This document shows positions 1-8,023 of a stretch of DNA of 64,000 nucleotides, one piece after another. Below the pieces are notes generated by a model that was given only the letters and a program-made list of their open reading frames with translations, was not told the DNA's origin and ran no database searches. How positions within the stretch are numbered: the first letter of the stretch is position 1; each line of letters starts with the position of its first letter. A program made the translations under genes and the position numbers. Source of the stretch: Hyphomicrobium_A sp963812795 (GTDB taxonomy: Bacteria; Pseudomonadota; Alphaproteobacteria; Rhizobiales; Hyphomicrobiaceae); NCBI GenBank assembly GCA_963812795.1, contig CAWEWG010000005.1, forward strand, positions 124,001 through 188,000, in the 5' to 3' direction.

Positions 1-54
1 GCCAAGGATCCCGCCACCGGCGAGATCGTAACAACCTGGGAGTTGGCGCGATGA
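1..54 (+). CDS. cysS: 3' end of a cysteinyl-tRNA synthetase-like gene (partial)
   Basis: The reading frame open from base 1 ends at a TGA at 52-54 and encodes only the last 17 residues of a protein (KDPATGEIVTTWELAR and a preceding Ala). The ending TTWE followed by a few residues is typical of alphaproteobacterial cysteinyl-tRNA synthetases, and a cysS gene upstream of cimA would fit. The stop overlaps the next ATG in an ATGA junction, so the gene is probably co-transcribed and translationally coupled with its neighbour. The assignment rests on a very short tail and remains tentative. Confidence 0.5.
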   Translation, partial: AKDPATGEIVTTWELAR

Positions 55-551
55 CGGTCGAGCAGGGAGAGACGCGTTCGTGGAGCGGCGGCTGCCAATG
101 CGGCGCAGTGCGCTTCAAGGTCGAAGGCCCGCTGGACGAAGTGAGCGTCTGCTATTGCCGCATGTGCCAGAAGGCGACCGGCGGCGCATTCGGGCTCTTC
201 GTCAAAGTGGCCTACGACAAGATCACCTGGACGCGCGGCGAGCGGAAAATCTTCGTCTCCTCGAACATGGGCAAGCGTGGCTTTTGCGAGAACTGCGGCA
301 CGCCGCTGACGTGGGAGTTCGAGCACTGGATGGACGTGACGGTCGCCTCGTTCGACGAGGCGGCCAAGATCGAGCCGGTGGTGCAGATGGCGCTGCCCAT
401 GCAGTTTCCATGGCTATGGCGTCTCGATGCGATCGCCGAGCGGGACGGCAGCGCCGATCCCGAATATGCGGATTATCTCGCCTCGGTGGTTTCCAACCAG
501 CACCCCGACCACGATACGGACGTGTGGCAGCCGGTGAGTGGGGTGAAATGA
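51..551 (+). CDS. GFA family protein (glutathione-dependent formaldehyde-activating enzyme-like)
   Basis: This 166-residue protein has the single zinc-binding GFA/CENP-V fold. Visible zinc-ligand motifs are GCQCG near residue 15, CYCRMCQ near residue 34 and CENCGTPL near residue 79. Named members add glutathione to formaldehyde, but most homologues are uncharacterised, so the substrate is unknown. Its ATG overlaps the stop of the preceding frame and its own stop overlaps the ATG of the 40-residue membrane protein, which makes a tight operon with cimA. Confidence 0.85.
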   Translation: MTVEQGETRSWSGGCQCGAVRFKVEGPLDEVSVCYCRMCQKATGGAFGLFVKVAYDKITWTRGERKIFVSSNMGKRGFCENCGTPLTWEFEHWMDVTVASFDEAAKIEPVVQMALPMQFPWLWRLDAIAERDGSADPEYADYLASVVSNQHPDHDTDVWQPVSGVK

Positions 552-670
552 GTGGCGACTGGCACAAGGACACGCCTGAGCCGCGGCACTGGCTGTTCTA
601 CGTCCTGATCAAAGTCGGCATCGCGCTGTTTGCCTTCTGGGTGGCCGCGCGCAGTTTTGGGTATGTGTGA
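548..670 (+). CDS. small single-pass membrane protein, 40 residues
   Basis: A 40-residue frame starts at an ATG that overlaps the GFA stop (ATGA) and ends at a TGA that overlaps the first possible start of cimA (GTGA). It begins with a short charged segment (DWHKDTPEPRH) and continues with one hydrophobic helix of about 22 residues. The perfect fit between two coupled genes argues for translation. I do not recognise the family. It could anchor or regulate something in the membrane, but nothing shows what. Confidence 0.6.
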   Translation: MSGDWHKDTPEPRHWLFYVLIKVGIALFAFWVAARSFGYV

Positions 671-2286
671 GTGAGATGAGCAAGGAACGGCTGTATCTGT
701 TTGATACCACGTTGCGCGACGGCGCGCAGACGACGGGCGTCGACTTTTCCGTGGAAGACAAGCGCCGCATCGCCGCCGTGCTCGATGATCTCGGCGTCGA
801 CTATGTCGAAGGCGGCTTTCCGGGCGCCAACGCCACCGACACGCAATTTCTCGGGGAGCCTTCGAAACTCAAGACGGCGAAGCTCACCGCTTTCGGCATG
901 ACGAAGCGCTCGGGCCGTTCGGTCTCCAACGACCCCGGTTTGCAGGCGGTGTTGAATTCGCGCGCCGATGCCATCTGTCTCGTCACCAAGTCGTCCGACT
1001 ACCACGTGCGCGTGGCGCTCGGCATCTCCAACGAGGAGAATCTCGCCGGCCTCGAGCAGTCCGTGAAGGCGGTGGTGGCGACGGGCCGGGAGTGCGCCAT
1101 AGACTGCGAGCACTTTTTCGACGGCTACAAGTCTAACCCGCAATACTCGCTGGCCGTGGCGCGTACCGCCTACGAGGCCGGCGCGCGCTGGGTGGTGCTG
1201 TGCGATACGAACGGCGGAACGCTTCCGCACGAGGTCGAGCGCATCGTCGCCGAGGTGGCGAAGGTGGTGCCCGGCACGCATCTTGGCATCCACACGCACA
1301 ACGACACCGAGAATGCCGTCGCCAACACATTGATGGCGGTGCGCGGTGGCGTGCGGCACATCCAGGGCACCCTCAACGGCATCGGCGAGCGCTGCGGTAA
1401 TGCCAACCTGACGTCGATCATCCCGACGCTGCTGCTCAAGAGCGAGTTCGCCGACCGTTTTGAAACGGGCGTCACGCCCGAGCGGCTACGCACGCTGACG
1501 CACGCCAGCCGCATCCTCGATGAGGTGCTAAACCGCAATCCCGATCGCCACGCGCCATACGTCGGCGAGAGCGCTTTTGCGACCAAGGCCGGCATCCACG
1601 CCTCCGCCATCCTGAAGGAGCCGCAGACGTATGAGCACGTCGAGCCGGAGAGCGTCGGCAACGAACGTCATCTGCTCGTCTCCAAGCAGGGCGGCAAGTC
1701 GAGCATCCTTGCTACGATCGAGCGTCTTGGCATCCCCGTCGGCAACGACGACAGCCGCGTGACCCGTCTGCTCGACGAGGTGAAGCAGCGCGAGGCTTCG
1801 GGTTATTCTTACGAGGCGGCGGAAGCGTCGTTCGAGCTACTGGCCCGGCGTACGCTGGAGAGCGTGCCGCGCTATTTCTCGGTCGACAGCTTCCGGGTGA
1901 TGGTCGAGAAGCGCCACAACGCGCGCGGCAAGCTCGTCACCGTGTCGGAGGCGATCGTCAAGGTTTTCGTCAACGGCGACAACGAGCCGCTCTGGTCGGT
2001 GGGCGAGGGCAACGGCCCGGTGAACGCACTCGACCGCGCGTTGCGCAAGGATCTCGGCCGCTATCAGAAGCACATCGAGGGCGTCGAGCTCGTCGACTAC
2101 AAGGTGCGTATCCTCACGGGCGGCACCGAGGCCGTGACGCGCGTGCTCGTCGAAAGCCACGACACGATCAGCGGCGATCGCTGGTTCACCGTCGGCGTCT
2201 CGCCCAACATCATCGATGCCAGCTTCGAAGCGCTGCTGGATTCGATCAATTACAAGCTGATGAAGGACAACGCCCAGGCGGCGTAG
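667..2286 (+). CDS. cimA: citramalate synthase (CimA, LeuA-like)
   Basis: The 539-residue product belongs to the alpha-IPM/homocitrate synthase family and matches the citramalate synthase branch, which condenses pyruvate and acetyl-CoA to give (R)-citramalate for isoleucine or 2-oxobutyrate supply. The N-terminus carries the metal-binding signature LFDTTLRDGAQT, followed by GVDFSVEDK and EGGFPGAN; the HTHND metal-binding motif lies near residue 210. The C-terminal third is the LeuA allosteric domain. The earliest start is GTG at 667, overlapping the preceding stop. An ATG at 676 (MSKERLYLFD) is an equally good start and may be the real one. It is the last gene of the plus-strand run. Confidence 0.9.
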   Translation: MSEMSKERLYLFDTTLRDGAQTTGVDFSVEDKRRIAAVLDDLGVDYVEGGFPGANATDTQFLGEPSKLKTAKLTAFGMTKRSGRSVSNDPGLQAVLNSRADAICLVTKSSDYHVRVALGISNEENLAGLEQSVKAVVATGRECAIDCEHFFDGYKSNPQYSLAVARTAYEAGARWVVLCDTNGGTLPHEVERIVAEVAKVVPGTHLGIHTHNDTENAVANTLMAVRGGVRHIQGTLNGIGERCGNANLTSIIPTLLLKSEFADRFETGVTPERLRTLTHASRILDEVLNRNPDRHAPYVGESAFATKAGIHASAILKEPQTYEHVEPESVGNERHLLVSKQGGKSSILATIERLGIPVGNDDSRVTRLLDEVKQREASGYSYEAAEASFELLARRTLESVPRYFSVDSFRVMVEKRHNARGKLVTVSEAIVKVFVNGDNEPLWSVGEGNGPVNALDRALRKDLGRYQKHIEGVELVDYKVRILTGGTEAVTRVLVESHDTISGDRWFTVGVSPNIIDASFEALLDSINYKLMKDNAQAA

Positions 2287-2374
2287 AGGTCGCGCTCGCA
2301 GCCGAACGCGCTCAAACTAATCCCCGCTGCCCAAACTGCGCGTATGCTGTGCCCATCCCGCCCCGTTGGGGACA

Positions 2375-2640
2375 GGCTCGAGACCGTCTTAGGTTTGGGA
2401 GCGGGCTGCGATCGTGAACAAGCCGGTTGGCGAGGGGTAACGTCCCGAAGCCGCCGGTGTACCGAGCCGTCAGGAGCCGGAACCCAACCGGTACGGGAGT
2501 AAGGCACCCGAAATCGGACGGCCGCGCCACTCTGCGCGACGGGGCGTGAAAGCGCCGCACTAACTAAACTAGACGCGGTGCCTTTACGCCCCGTCTCCCC
2601 TGCTCTTTGAAATGCCTCGGGACGCAAGTCCGCGAGGACG
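2375..2640. ncRNA. candidate structured RNA in the cimA-POT intergenic region
   Basis: No convincing protein gene lies between cimA (ends 2286) and the convergent POT gene (ends 2666). The stretch holds several long helices: CCGGTTGG at 2423-2430 pairs with CCAACCGG at 2484-2491; GACGGGGCGT at 2538-2547 pairs perfectly with ACGCCCCGTC at 2586-2595 and encloses a second 7-bp helix (GCGCCGC with GCGGTGC); and 2615-2637 forms CCTCGGGAC-GCAA-GTCCgCGAGG with a GNRA loop. I found no RNase P, tmRNA, SRP, cobalamin or TPP signature. Strand and ends are unknown. It could simply be a pair of terminators. Confidence 0.35.
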
Positions 2641-2665
2641 GTAAGCATGAGGTGCTGCGCAGCGT

Positions 2666-4198
2666 CTAGCGCACCTCGCCCATGAGCTGCTTCAGCCAGG
2701 GTACCAACAGCAATAGTGCCAGCGTGGCGACGCCGACCATGGCCGCCTGCTGCAGGAAGAACACCGCCAGCGCGCTGGGATCGGTGGACGTGTAGCCGCT
2801 GCCGAGGATGCCGGCGAGCTTGTTGCCCCACGCGGCGGCGAGGAACCACACACCGAGCACCAGGCCGACGAGATGCGGCGGCGCCAGGCGCGTCATGGTG
2901 CTGAGGCCGACGGGGCTGAGCAACAACTCGCCGACCGTCTGCAGGAAGAACAACCCGACCAGCCATAGCGGGCTGACGCGGCCCTCGGCTGTCAGCATCG
3001 CCGCCGGCACCATGAGCAGGAACGACAGCCCAAGGAAGAACAGCCCGAAGGCGAATTTCGCCGGGCTCGACGGCTGATGCCGGCCGAGTCGCAACCAGAC
3101 GAGAGCGAAGAGCGGCGCAAGCATGATCACAAACAGCGAATTCAAGGACTGGAACCACGCCGCCGGAAAGGGGAAGCCGAAGGCGTCATTGCGGGTGAGC
3201 TCCTGCCCGAACAGGGCGATGGTGATGCCCGCCTGCTCGAAGATGGCCCAGAAAACCATCGCCGCGATGAAGAAGACAAAGATGGCGGCGAGGCGCTGGC
3301 CGCCGATGTCGCCACGCATGGCAAACCAGACGATGGCGGCCACCGGAATGACGATGAAGGCTGCGCGCAGCCAGTGGAAGCGCGGATCGTCCGACAACAC
3401 GGTCAGCGCCATGACCCCCAGAGTTCCGACAATGACGAGAATGCTGGTGCCCCACGAGCCGGTGGCCGCGGCCGGCGCGCGCCCGACGTGCTCCAGCCGC
3501 TTTGCTTGCATGAGATAAGCGATGAGACCGAACGTCATGCCAATGCCGGCGGCAGCGAAACCCCAGTGCCAGCTATCGGCTGGATCGAATCCATTGGCAC
3601 TCAGCCAATCCTTGAAGGTGTCGGTCTGGGCGATGAATCCCGTCACCAAGGGTGCGAGAAACCCGCCGACGTTGATCCCCATGTAGAAGATCGAGAAGCC
3701 GGCATCGCGGCGATCATCGCCGGGCGCGTAAAGGCCGCCGACCATGGCGCTGATGTTCGGCTTGAACAAACCCGTGCCGATGGCAACGAGCCCCAGCCCC
3801 AGGTAGAACGACGTCTCCGCCGGCACCGCCAGCGTGAAGTGTCCTAATGCGATGATGGTGCCGCCGATCAGAACGGCGGTGTGCGCACCGAGGTAGCGGT
3901 CGGCGATGTAGCCGCCGGGAATGGCCAGCAGGTAGACGGCCATCGTGTAGTTGCCGTAGATGCGCGCCGCCTCGACCGTCGTCAGCCCGAGGCCCCCCGT
4001 CGTCAGCGGCGCGACGATGAACAGGGTCAGAAGGGCGCGCATTCCGTAGTAGGAAAACCGCTCCCACAGCTCCGCGAAGAACAGGGTCGACAGGCCGCGC
4101 GGCTGGCCGGCAAACAGCGTGTATCCCGCCGTGCCGCTGCTGTCGGATTGAGCTGCCATCGCGCCGATTGCCCCGTATTTGCTCTTGGTTAGCGACAT
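2666..4198 (-). CDS. POT/PTR family proton-coupled peptide transporter
   Basis: This 510-residue multi-pass membrane protein is a major facilitator of the proton-dependent oligopeptide transporter group, which imports di- and tripeptides. The family motif FFAELWERFSYYGMRAL (the ExxERFxYY proton-coupling motif of TM1) is near residue 42. The motif-A-like GGYIADRYLGA and the FSIFYMGINVGG stretch of TM5 follow. Length is normal for bacterial POT proteins. It is divergent from the small gene at 4357 and convergent with cimA. Start taken at the ATG complementary to 4196-4198. Confidence 0.9.
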   Translation of the reverse strand: MSLTKSKYGAIGAMAAQSDSSGTAGYTLFAGQPRGLSTLFFAELWERFSYYGMRALLTLFIVAPLTTGGLGLTTVEAARIYGNYTMAVYLLAIPGGYIADRYLGAHTAVLIGGTIIALGHFTLAVPAETSFYLGLGLVAIGTGLFKPNISAMVGGLYAPGDDRRDAGFSIFYMGINVGGFLAPLVTGFIAQTDTFKDWLSANGFDPADSWHWGFAAAGIGMTFGLIAYLMQAKRLEHVGRAPAAATGSWGTSILVIVGTLGVMALTVLSDDPRFHWLRAAFIVIPVAAIVWFAMRGDIGGQRLAAIFVFFIAAMVFWAIFEQAGITIALFGQELTRNDAFGFPFPAAWFQSLNSLFVIMLAPLFALVWLRLGRHQPSSPAKFAFGLFFLGLSFLLMVPAAMLTAEGRVSPLWLVGLFFLQTVGELLLSPVGLSTMTRLAPPHLVGLVLGVWFLAAAWGNKLAGILGSGYTSTDPSALAVFFLQQAAMVGVATLALLLLVPWLKQLMGEVR

Positions 4199-4356
4199 TC
4201 CGCGATGGGCGGCTCAGCGCCAAGCGATTTTACCACCCACAAACAATTCGCGCGCAGGCTGGTTGATCCACTGCATCTTTGTGGGTGCAACGGCGAGTTT
4301 TCTTGGGACTCAGCTAGGCTCGGCAGCAGAAGCGCTTGCGAAAGGAACATAGCGGA

Positions 4357-4632
4357 ATGAAGAGCTACTCCGTTCCTGCTTGTGCAGGAACATTCGGCGT
4401 CATCTGCCTTGCCTCCTCGGCCGTGGCTCGTGACTGGTTGCACAACCCGAGCGCGCCCGCGGCTCTGCCCCTGCCAAGTGTAGCCACGCTCGCCGTGCCC
4501 TTCGTCAACTACGGCCTGCGCGCCCAGGTCAGGATCATTCGGCCCGACGGGGTCTATGAGCTCGGCGAGGACTACTATCGGTACGGCACCGAAGGCCCAG
4601 GCGCTGCCGAACACGACACCAAGGAGGACTGA
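4357..4632 (+). CDS. small predicted exported protein, 91 residues
   Basis: The ATG at 4357 follows AAAGGAAC at 4341-4348, a reasonable ribosome binding site. The first 25 residues look like a signal peptide (hydrophobic run TFGVICLASSAVA). The remainder has a short motif RIIRPDGVYELGEDYYRYG and ends in an acidic tail. I do not recognise a family. The opposite strand also carries an open frame, so coding on this strand is likely but not certain. Confidence 0.45.
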   Translation: MKSYSVPACAGTFGVICLASSAVARDWLHNPSAPAALPLPSVATLAVPFVNYGLRAQVRIIRPDGVYELGEDYYRYGTEGPGAAEHDTKED

Positions 4633-4883
4633 AAACTCCAAGAAGCCCGCATCCACCGGTACGCTTTTGCCGAGGCGCCGCCGTGCTCAACGGCCTGAAA
4701 TTCCGCGATGCAGACAATCGCGCGAACAAATTTTACGCGGCACCAACCTTCCCCGGAGCCGAATGTTGGCCCGACCACGCTAGCTGGCCAGGATCGCAGC
4801 GGACCTGGTCGCAGGCGGACCTGGTTAGGGAACAGGCGACAACCGCCGGCGACCGCGGCGGAGCTCAGGAAGGAAGTCCGATC

Positions 4884-5159
4884 ATGAAGATCAAGACCAT
4901 TTCTGCGATGGCTGCCGTGCTCGCCCTCGGCTTCTTCGGCACTGCTGCGCTGGCTGCCGACGACGGCCTGCCGGACGACCCGAACTCCAACGCGAATACA
5001 ATTCCCGCCCCGGATGCGACGACGCCGTCCGATCCGGCCGCCGACGACAATCCGGCGGCCCGCTCGCCGACCACCGAGGATGAGAGCGGCTACCAGATGC
5101 GCAAAGAAGGTTCCGGCCGCGGCACGTCCGGCGAGGGCCGTGACCTGAAGGACGATTGA
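4884..5159 (+). CDS. small acidic exported protein, disordered
   Basis: The 91-residue product has a clean signal peptide (MKIKTISAMAAVLALGFF, cleavage after ALA near residue 23) and a low-complexity mature part rich in Asp, Pro, Asn, Ser and Thr, with no cysteines and no recognisable domain. AGGAAG at 4870-4875 is a good ribosome binding site for the ATG at 4884. A strong terminator hairpin follows at once, which supports a real transcription unit. Function unknown; the composition suggests an intrinsically disordered periplasmic protein. Confidence 0.65.
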   Translation: MKIKTISAMAAVLALGFFGTAALAADDGLPDDPNSNANTIPAPDATTPSDPAADDNPAARSPTTEDESGYQMRKEGSGRGTSGEGRDLKDD

Positions 5160-5194
5160 TCGCCGCCTAGGATACCTGCGATGCGTTGACCAGG

Positions 5195-5224
5195 AGGGCG
5201 CCTCTGCGGGGCGCCCTTTCTGTT
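5195..5224 (+). terminator. rho-independent terminator
   Basis: AGGGCGCC and GGCGCCCT form an 8-bp GC stem with a short loop, followed by TTTCTGTTT. It lies 36 bases after the stop of the small acidic exported protein and just before the convergent meaB stop, so it can end plus-strand transcription there. Confidence 0.7.
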
Positions 5225-5232
5225 TGCGCGCG

Positions 5233-6207
5233 TTACGTGTCGAGCAAGCGCCGCGCTGCTTCCGCGGGGCCGATGGCGCCGCTGAGGACCTGATCGGCGA
5301 GCGTATCGAGCGCCGCCGGACCACCCGCGCGCACGCGCTCGGCGACGAGATCGGATGCTGCGCGGGCGATGAGATAGCGCGCCCGCCGCCGGCGTCGCGC
5401 CATCGGACCGGCCGCGTCCAGGGCGCGGCCGGTCGTCGTCATCGCCTCGACGAGCTGCGGCACGCCCTCGCCCGTCGTCGCCGTCGTCTTGAGGACCGGC
5501 ACCGACCGGTTGCGCATGGCGCGGATCGAAAACGCGCCCAAGAGCTGCTGCATCGTCTGTTCGGCGCCCGGCCGGTCACCCTTGTTGACGACCATGATGT
5601 CGGCGATCTCCAACAGACCGGACTTCATCGCCTGGATGTCGTCGCCCAACCCCGGCGCCGAGATGACGACGCGGACGTCGGCCACTTCGGCGACGTCGAT
5701 CTCGCTCTGCCCGGTTCCGACCGTCTCCAGCAGGATCACGTCGCGTCCCGCCGCATCGAGGGCGTCGATGATGCGCACCGCCGCCGGGGAAAGCCCACCG
5801 AGGTAGCCGCGGCTCGCCAGCGAGCGCACGAAGACGCCGTCATCGTCCAGCGCTGCCGTCATGCGGATGCGGTCGCCCAGTATGGCGCCGCCGGAGACGG
5901 GGCTGGAGGGGTCGACGGCGATGACGCCGACCGTCTTGCCGGCCGCACGCAGGTCGGCGATCACAGCATTGACGAGGGTCGACTTGCCGGCACCTGGCGG
6001 ACCGGTAAAGCCGACAACTAGTGCGCGCCCGAGGTGCGGCTGCATGGCGCGCAGCAGGATGGGCGCCGCCGTCGACAGCCGCTCCAGCTCGGTGATGACC
6101 AATGCGGTGGCACGCCGCTCGCCGCCGCGCATCTTGTGGATGAGGGCGGCGGCTTGCGCATCCGTATCGATGCGCTCGCGAGCCCCGGAGGTCGTCGTCT
6201 CAGCCAT
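5233..6207 (-). CDS. meaB: MeaB/ArgK-type P-loop GTPase (methylmalonyl-CoA mutase chaperone)
   Basis: The 324-residue product is a G3E-family GTPase. The Walker A motif GFTGPPGAGKST lies near residue 65, followed by VIAVDPSSP, the switch sequence ETVGTGQSE and the guanine-binding motif VVNKGD. Members guard adenosylcobalamin-dependent mutases such as methylmalonyl-CoA mutase by gating cofactor loading; older annotations call it an LAO/AO transport ATPase. No mutase gene is in the window. The longer frame to 6285 adds 26 residues of unlike composition, so the ATG complementary to 6205-6207 (MAETTTSG) is preferred. Confidence 0.88.
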   Translation of the reverse strand: MAETTTSGARERIDTDAQAAALIHKMRGGERRATALVITELERLSTAAPILLRAMQPHLGRALVVGFTGPPGAGKSTLVNAVIADLRAAGKTVGVIAVDPSSPVSGGAILGDRIRMTAALDDDGVFVRSLASRGYLGGLSPAAVRIIDALDAAGRDVILLETVGTGQSEIDVAEVADVRVVISAPGLGDDIQAMKSGLLEIADIMVVNKGDRPGAEQTMQQLLGAFSIRAMRNRSVPVLKTTATTGEGVPQLVEAMTTTGRALDAAGPMARRRRRARYLIARAASDLVAERVRAGGPAALDTLADQVLSGAIGPAEAARRLLDT

Positions 6208-6288
6208 ATCGGCAGATAGGCGCAAAGGCGAGGACGGCGCAAGCGCGGCCTGCTGCCTCGTCCCCCGAAACCGCAGCCGACGCACTCA

Positions 6289-7269
6289 TCAAAACCAGAC
6301 GCCGGGCCATCGGTAGCGCGGCCGCATCTCGATGGGACCGACCCCGATCAGCGAAATGCGCGGGCCCTCGGCGATGTCCAGCGGCGGCATGGGCGGCGCC
6401 TGGAAGGCGTTGAGCCGCGCGATGCGCCGAGGGGACGGGGGTGGATAGCGCAGCATCGACGGGAGCGGCACTTTGCGTGCGGGCACCGGAGGCATGAGAT
6501 CGTCGAGGGGCGAGCCGGGTGAAAGGTCGAGGCGTGACACGGCGGACGCAACGCCGAGCGAATCGCCGGTCAACAGTGCCGCCGCCCGGTCGGCATCGAT
6601 CTCCCGCGCCGATGACAGTGCGAGCTGCAATAGCGTCATCAGCGCCGGCGCCAGGATCAACAGGGCGACGCTGAGCCAGGATGCTACTTCGCCACCGGAA
6701 ATGCCCCGCAGGATGTTGAGGCCCGCCAGAGCCAAACCCACATAGTAGCCCGCTTGTGCGAAACGGGAGATCCAGTCGGCGATGCCGAGCACGAGAAGAT
6801 CGCCGCGCTGCGCATGCGCGACCTCGCGCGCAAGCACGGCGGCTACTTCGCGCATCGTCAGGCGCCGCAGCAGGCCCTCGGTGACCGCGATGGCAAATTG
6901 ACGGGAGGAGCCCATCGAGAATGCGCTGAGCAGCATGCTCGGCACGACGTAGACGCGTGGCGCCCGACGCAGCCCGGCACGGCGAGCCAGCTCGGTGGTG
7001 ATACGGTCGAACTGGGCGAGATCGCCGGCTTGGTAGGGCCGTGCCCCGTAGAGGCGCATGAGATTTGATGGCGCGATCCGCGCTGCGAGCCCCACGATGG
7101 TGGCGGCAGTGAGCAGGGCGATGACGATGCCGCCATTGCCGAATTCCGGCCGCAGGATGAGCGCCAACAGGGCGACAAATCCGGCCAGCAGCGTGCCGGC
7201 TTGCGCGAAGTTCGTCAGATAGGCGCCGCGCTCGACCGGCCAACTCGGGCTAGTCTCTTCCATCGTCAT
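6289..7269 (-). CDS. M48-family (HtpX-like) membrane protein with a degenerate zinc motif
   Basis: The 326-residue protein has the layout of HtpX-type M48 peptidases: two N-terminal membrane segments (about 21-67), a conserved VYVVPSMLLSAFSMG stretch near residue 106, the active-site helix, two further membrane segments and the EIDAD (ExxxD) motif at 222-226. The active-site helix reads LAREVAHAQRGDL, so the first His of HExxH is Arg148 while Glu149 and His152 remain. Loss of a zinc ligand suggests an inactive relative or altered metal binding. The Arg codon at 6826-6828 is unambiguous. Start taken at the ATG complementary to 7267-7269; a second ATG lies two codons further in. Confidence 0.75.
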   Translation of the reverse strand: MTMEETSPSWPVERGAYLTNFAQAGTLLAGFVALLALILRPEFGNGGIVIALLTAATIVGLAARIAPSNLMRLYGARPYQAGDLAQFDRITTELARRAGLRRAPRVYVVPSMLLSAFSMGSSRQFAIAVTEGLLRRLTMREVAAVLAREVAHAQRGDLLVLGIADWISRFAQAGYYVGLALAGLNILRGISGGEVASWLSVALLILAPALMTLLQLALSSAREIDADRAAALLTGDSLGVASAVSRLDLSPGSPLDDLMPPVPARKVPLPSMLRYPPPSPRRIARLNAFQAPPMPPLDIAEGPRISLIGVGPIEMRPRYRWPGVWF

Positions 7270-7302
7270 GCTGGGATCAGAGCCTAACCGGCGGCAGGTT
7301 GC

Positions 7303-7461
7303 ATGGAATTCTTCATCGCCTTCTTCAATTTTGCTCTCGCCATGTGGCTCGCATGGCGCCATGAGGCGCCTTCCGCCGTCTACGTGTTCTTCGCCGGCCT
7401 CGTCTTCACCGCCGCACTTTATCTGCGTCACGCAACGGATGCGCTGCCATTGTCGTTTTAG
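7303..7461 (+). CDS. small two-helix membrane protein, 52 residues
   Basis: An ATG at 7303 opens a 52-codon frame ending at TAG 7459-7461, 13-19 bases before the dsbB-like start. The product has two hydrophobic stretches (EFFIAFFNFALAMWLAW and VYVFFAGLVFTAALYL) joined by a short polar turn. The spacing suggests co-transcription with the DsbB-like gene. I do not recognise the family. Confidence 0.5.
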   Translation: MEFFIAFFNFALAMWLAWRHEAPSAVYVFFAGLVFTAALYLRHATDALPLSF

Positions 7462-7480
7462 CGAGGCGATTGCGGTGGAT

Positions 7481-8023
7481 ATGACCCCTAAGCTCGCGAT
7501 CCGCCTGAACGCGCTGGCGCTTTACGGCGTGTCGGCAGTGCTCATTTTGGCTTTCTACTGGCAACTGGTCTACGACGAGCTGCCGTGTCCGCTGTGCCTG
7601 CTGCAGAGGGTGGCCCTTACGGGCCTGGCCGTCGGGCCTATCCTGACCATTCGGCACGGGCCAAGACCGGCCAACTACGGGCTCGTCATCATCGCAGCGT
7701 TGATGGGGGGCGCCATCGCCGCGCGGCAGATCCTGCTGCACATCATGCCGGGCGACCCCGGATTCGGCTCAGCGTTTCTCGGCATGCACTTCTATACGTG
7801 GGCCTTCCTCTGCTTCGTCATGGCCATACTCTGGGCGGCCGTCATGCTGACGTTCGGCAAGCAGTTCGCACCGCAACCGAACGCGCCCGCCCGCAACACG
7901 TTCGACGTCCTGGCGGTGTGGCTGATCATCGGTTTCACCGGCCTCAACGCCGCAAGCGCGCTGCTCGAGTGCGGCTTCTCCGGATGCCCGGCCAACCCGG
8001 CTCGCTACGAGCTTCTGAACTAG
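7481..8023 (+). CDS. DsbB-family disulfide bond formation protein, variant architecture
   Basis: The 180-residue protein has a CPLC motif (Cys36, Cys39) in the first periplasmic loop, as in DsbB, the quinone-coupled oxidase that recharges DsbA. Classical DsbB has four membrane helices and a second Cys pair in the loop between TM3 and TM4. Here that loop has no Cys. Instead I count a fifth helix (about 143-166) followed by ECGFSGCPANP, so the second pair would sit in a periplasmic C-terminal tail. A GTG six bases upstream (7475) is an alternative start. The stop overlaps the convergent LOG gene. Confidence 0.8.
   Translation: MTPKLAIRLNALALYGVSAVLILAFYWQLVYDELPCPLCLLQRVALTGLAVGPILTIRHGPRPANYGLVIIAALMGGAIAARQILLHIMPGDPGFGSAFLGMHFYTWAFLCFVMAILWAAVMLTFGKQFAPQPNAPARNTFDVLAVWLIIGFTGLNAASALLECGFSGCPANPARYELLN

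Noticed and set aside
598..1359. 253-residue minus-strand frame opposite cimA
   Set aside because: Overlaps the conserved catalytic region of cimA and has no domain.
2375..2640. Cobalamin riboswitch or RNase P RNA
   Set aside because: Some short strings (GTCAGGAG, CGCCACTC) recall a B12 riboswitch, but their order is wrong on both strands, and the RNase P P4 strings GAGGAAAGTCC and ACAGAAA are missing.
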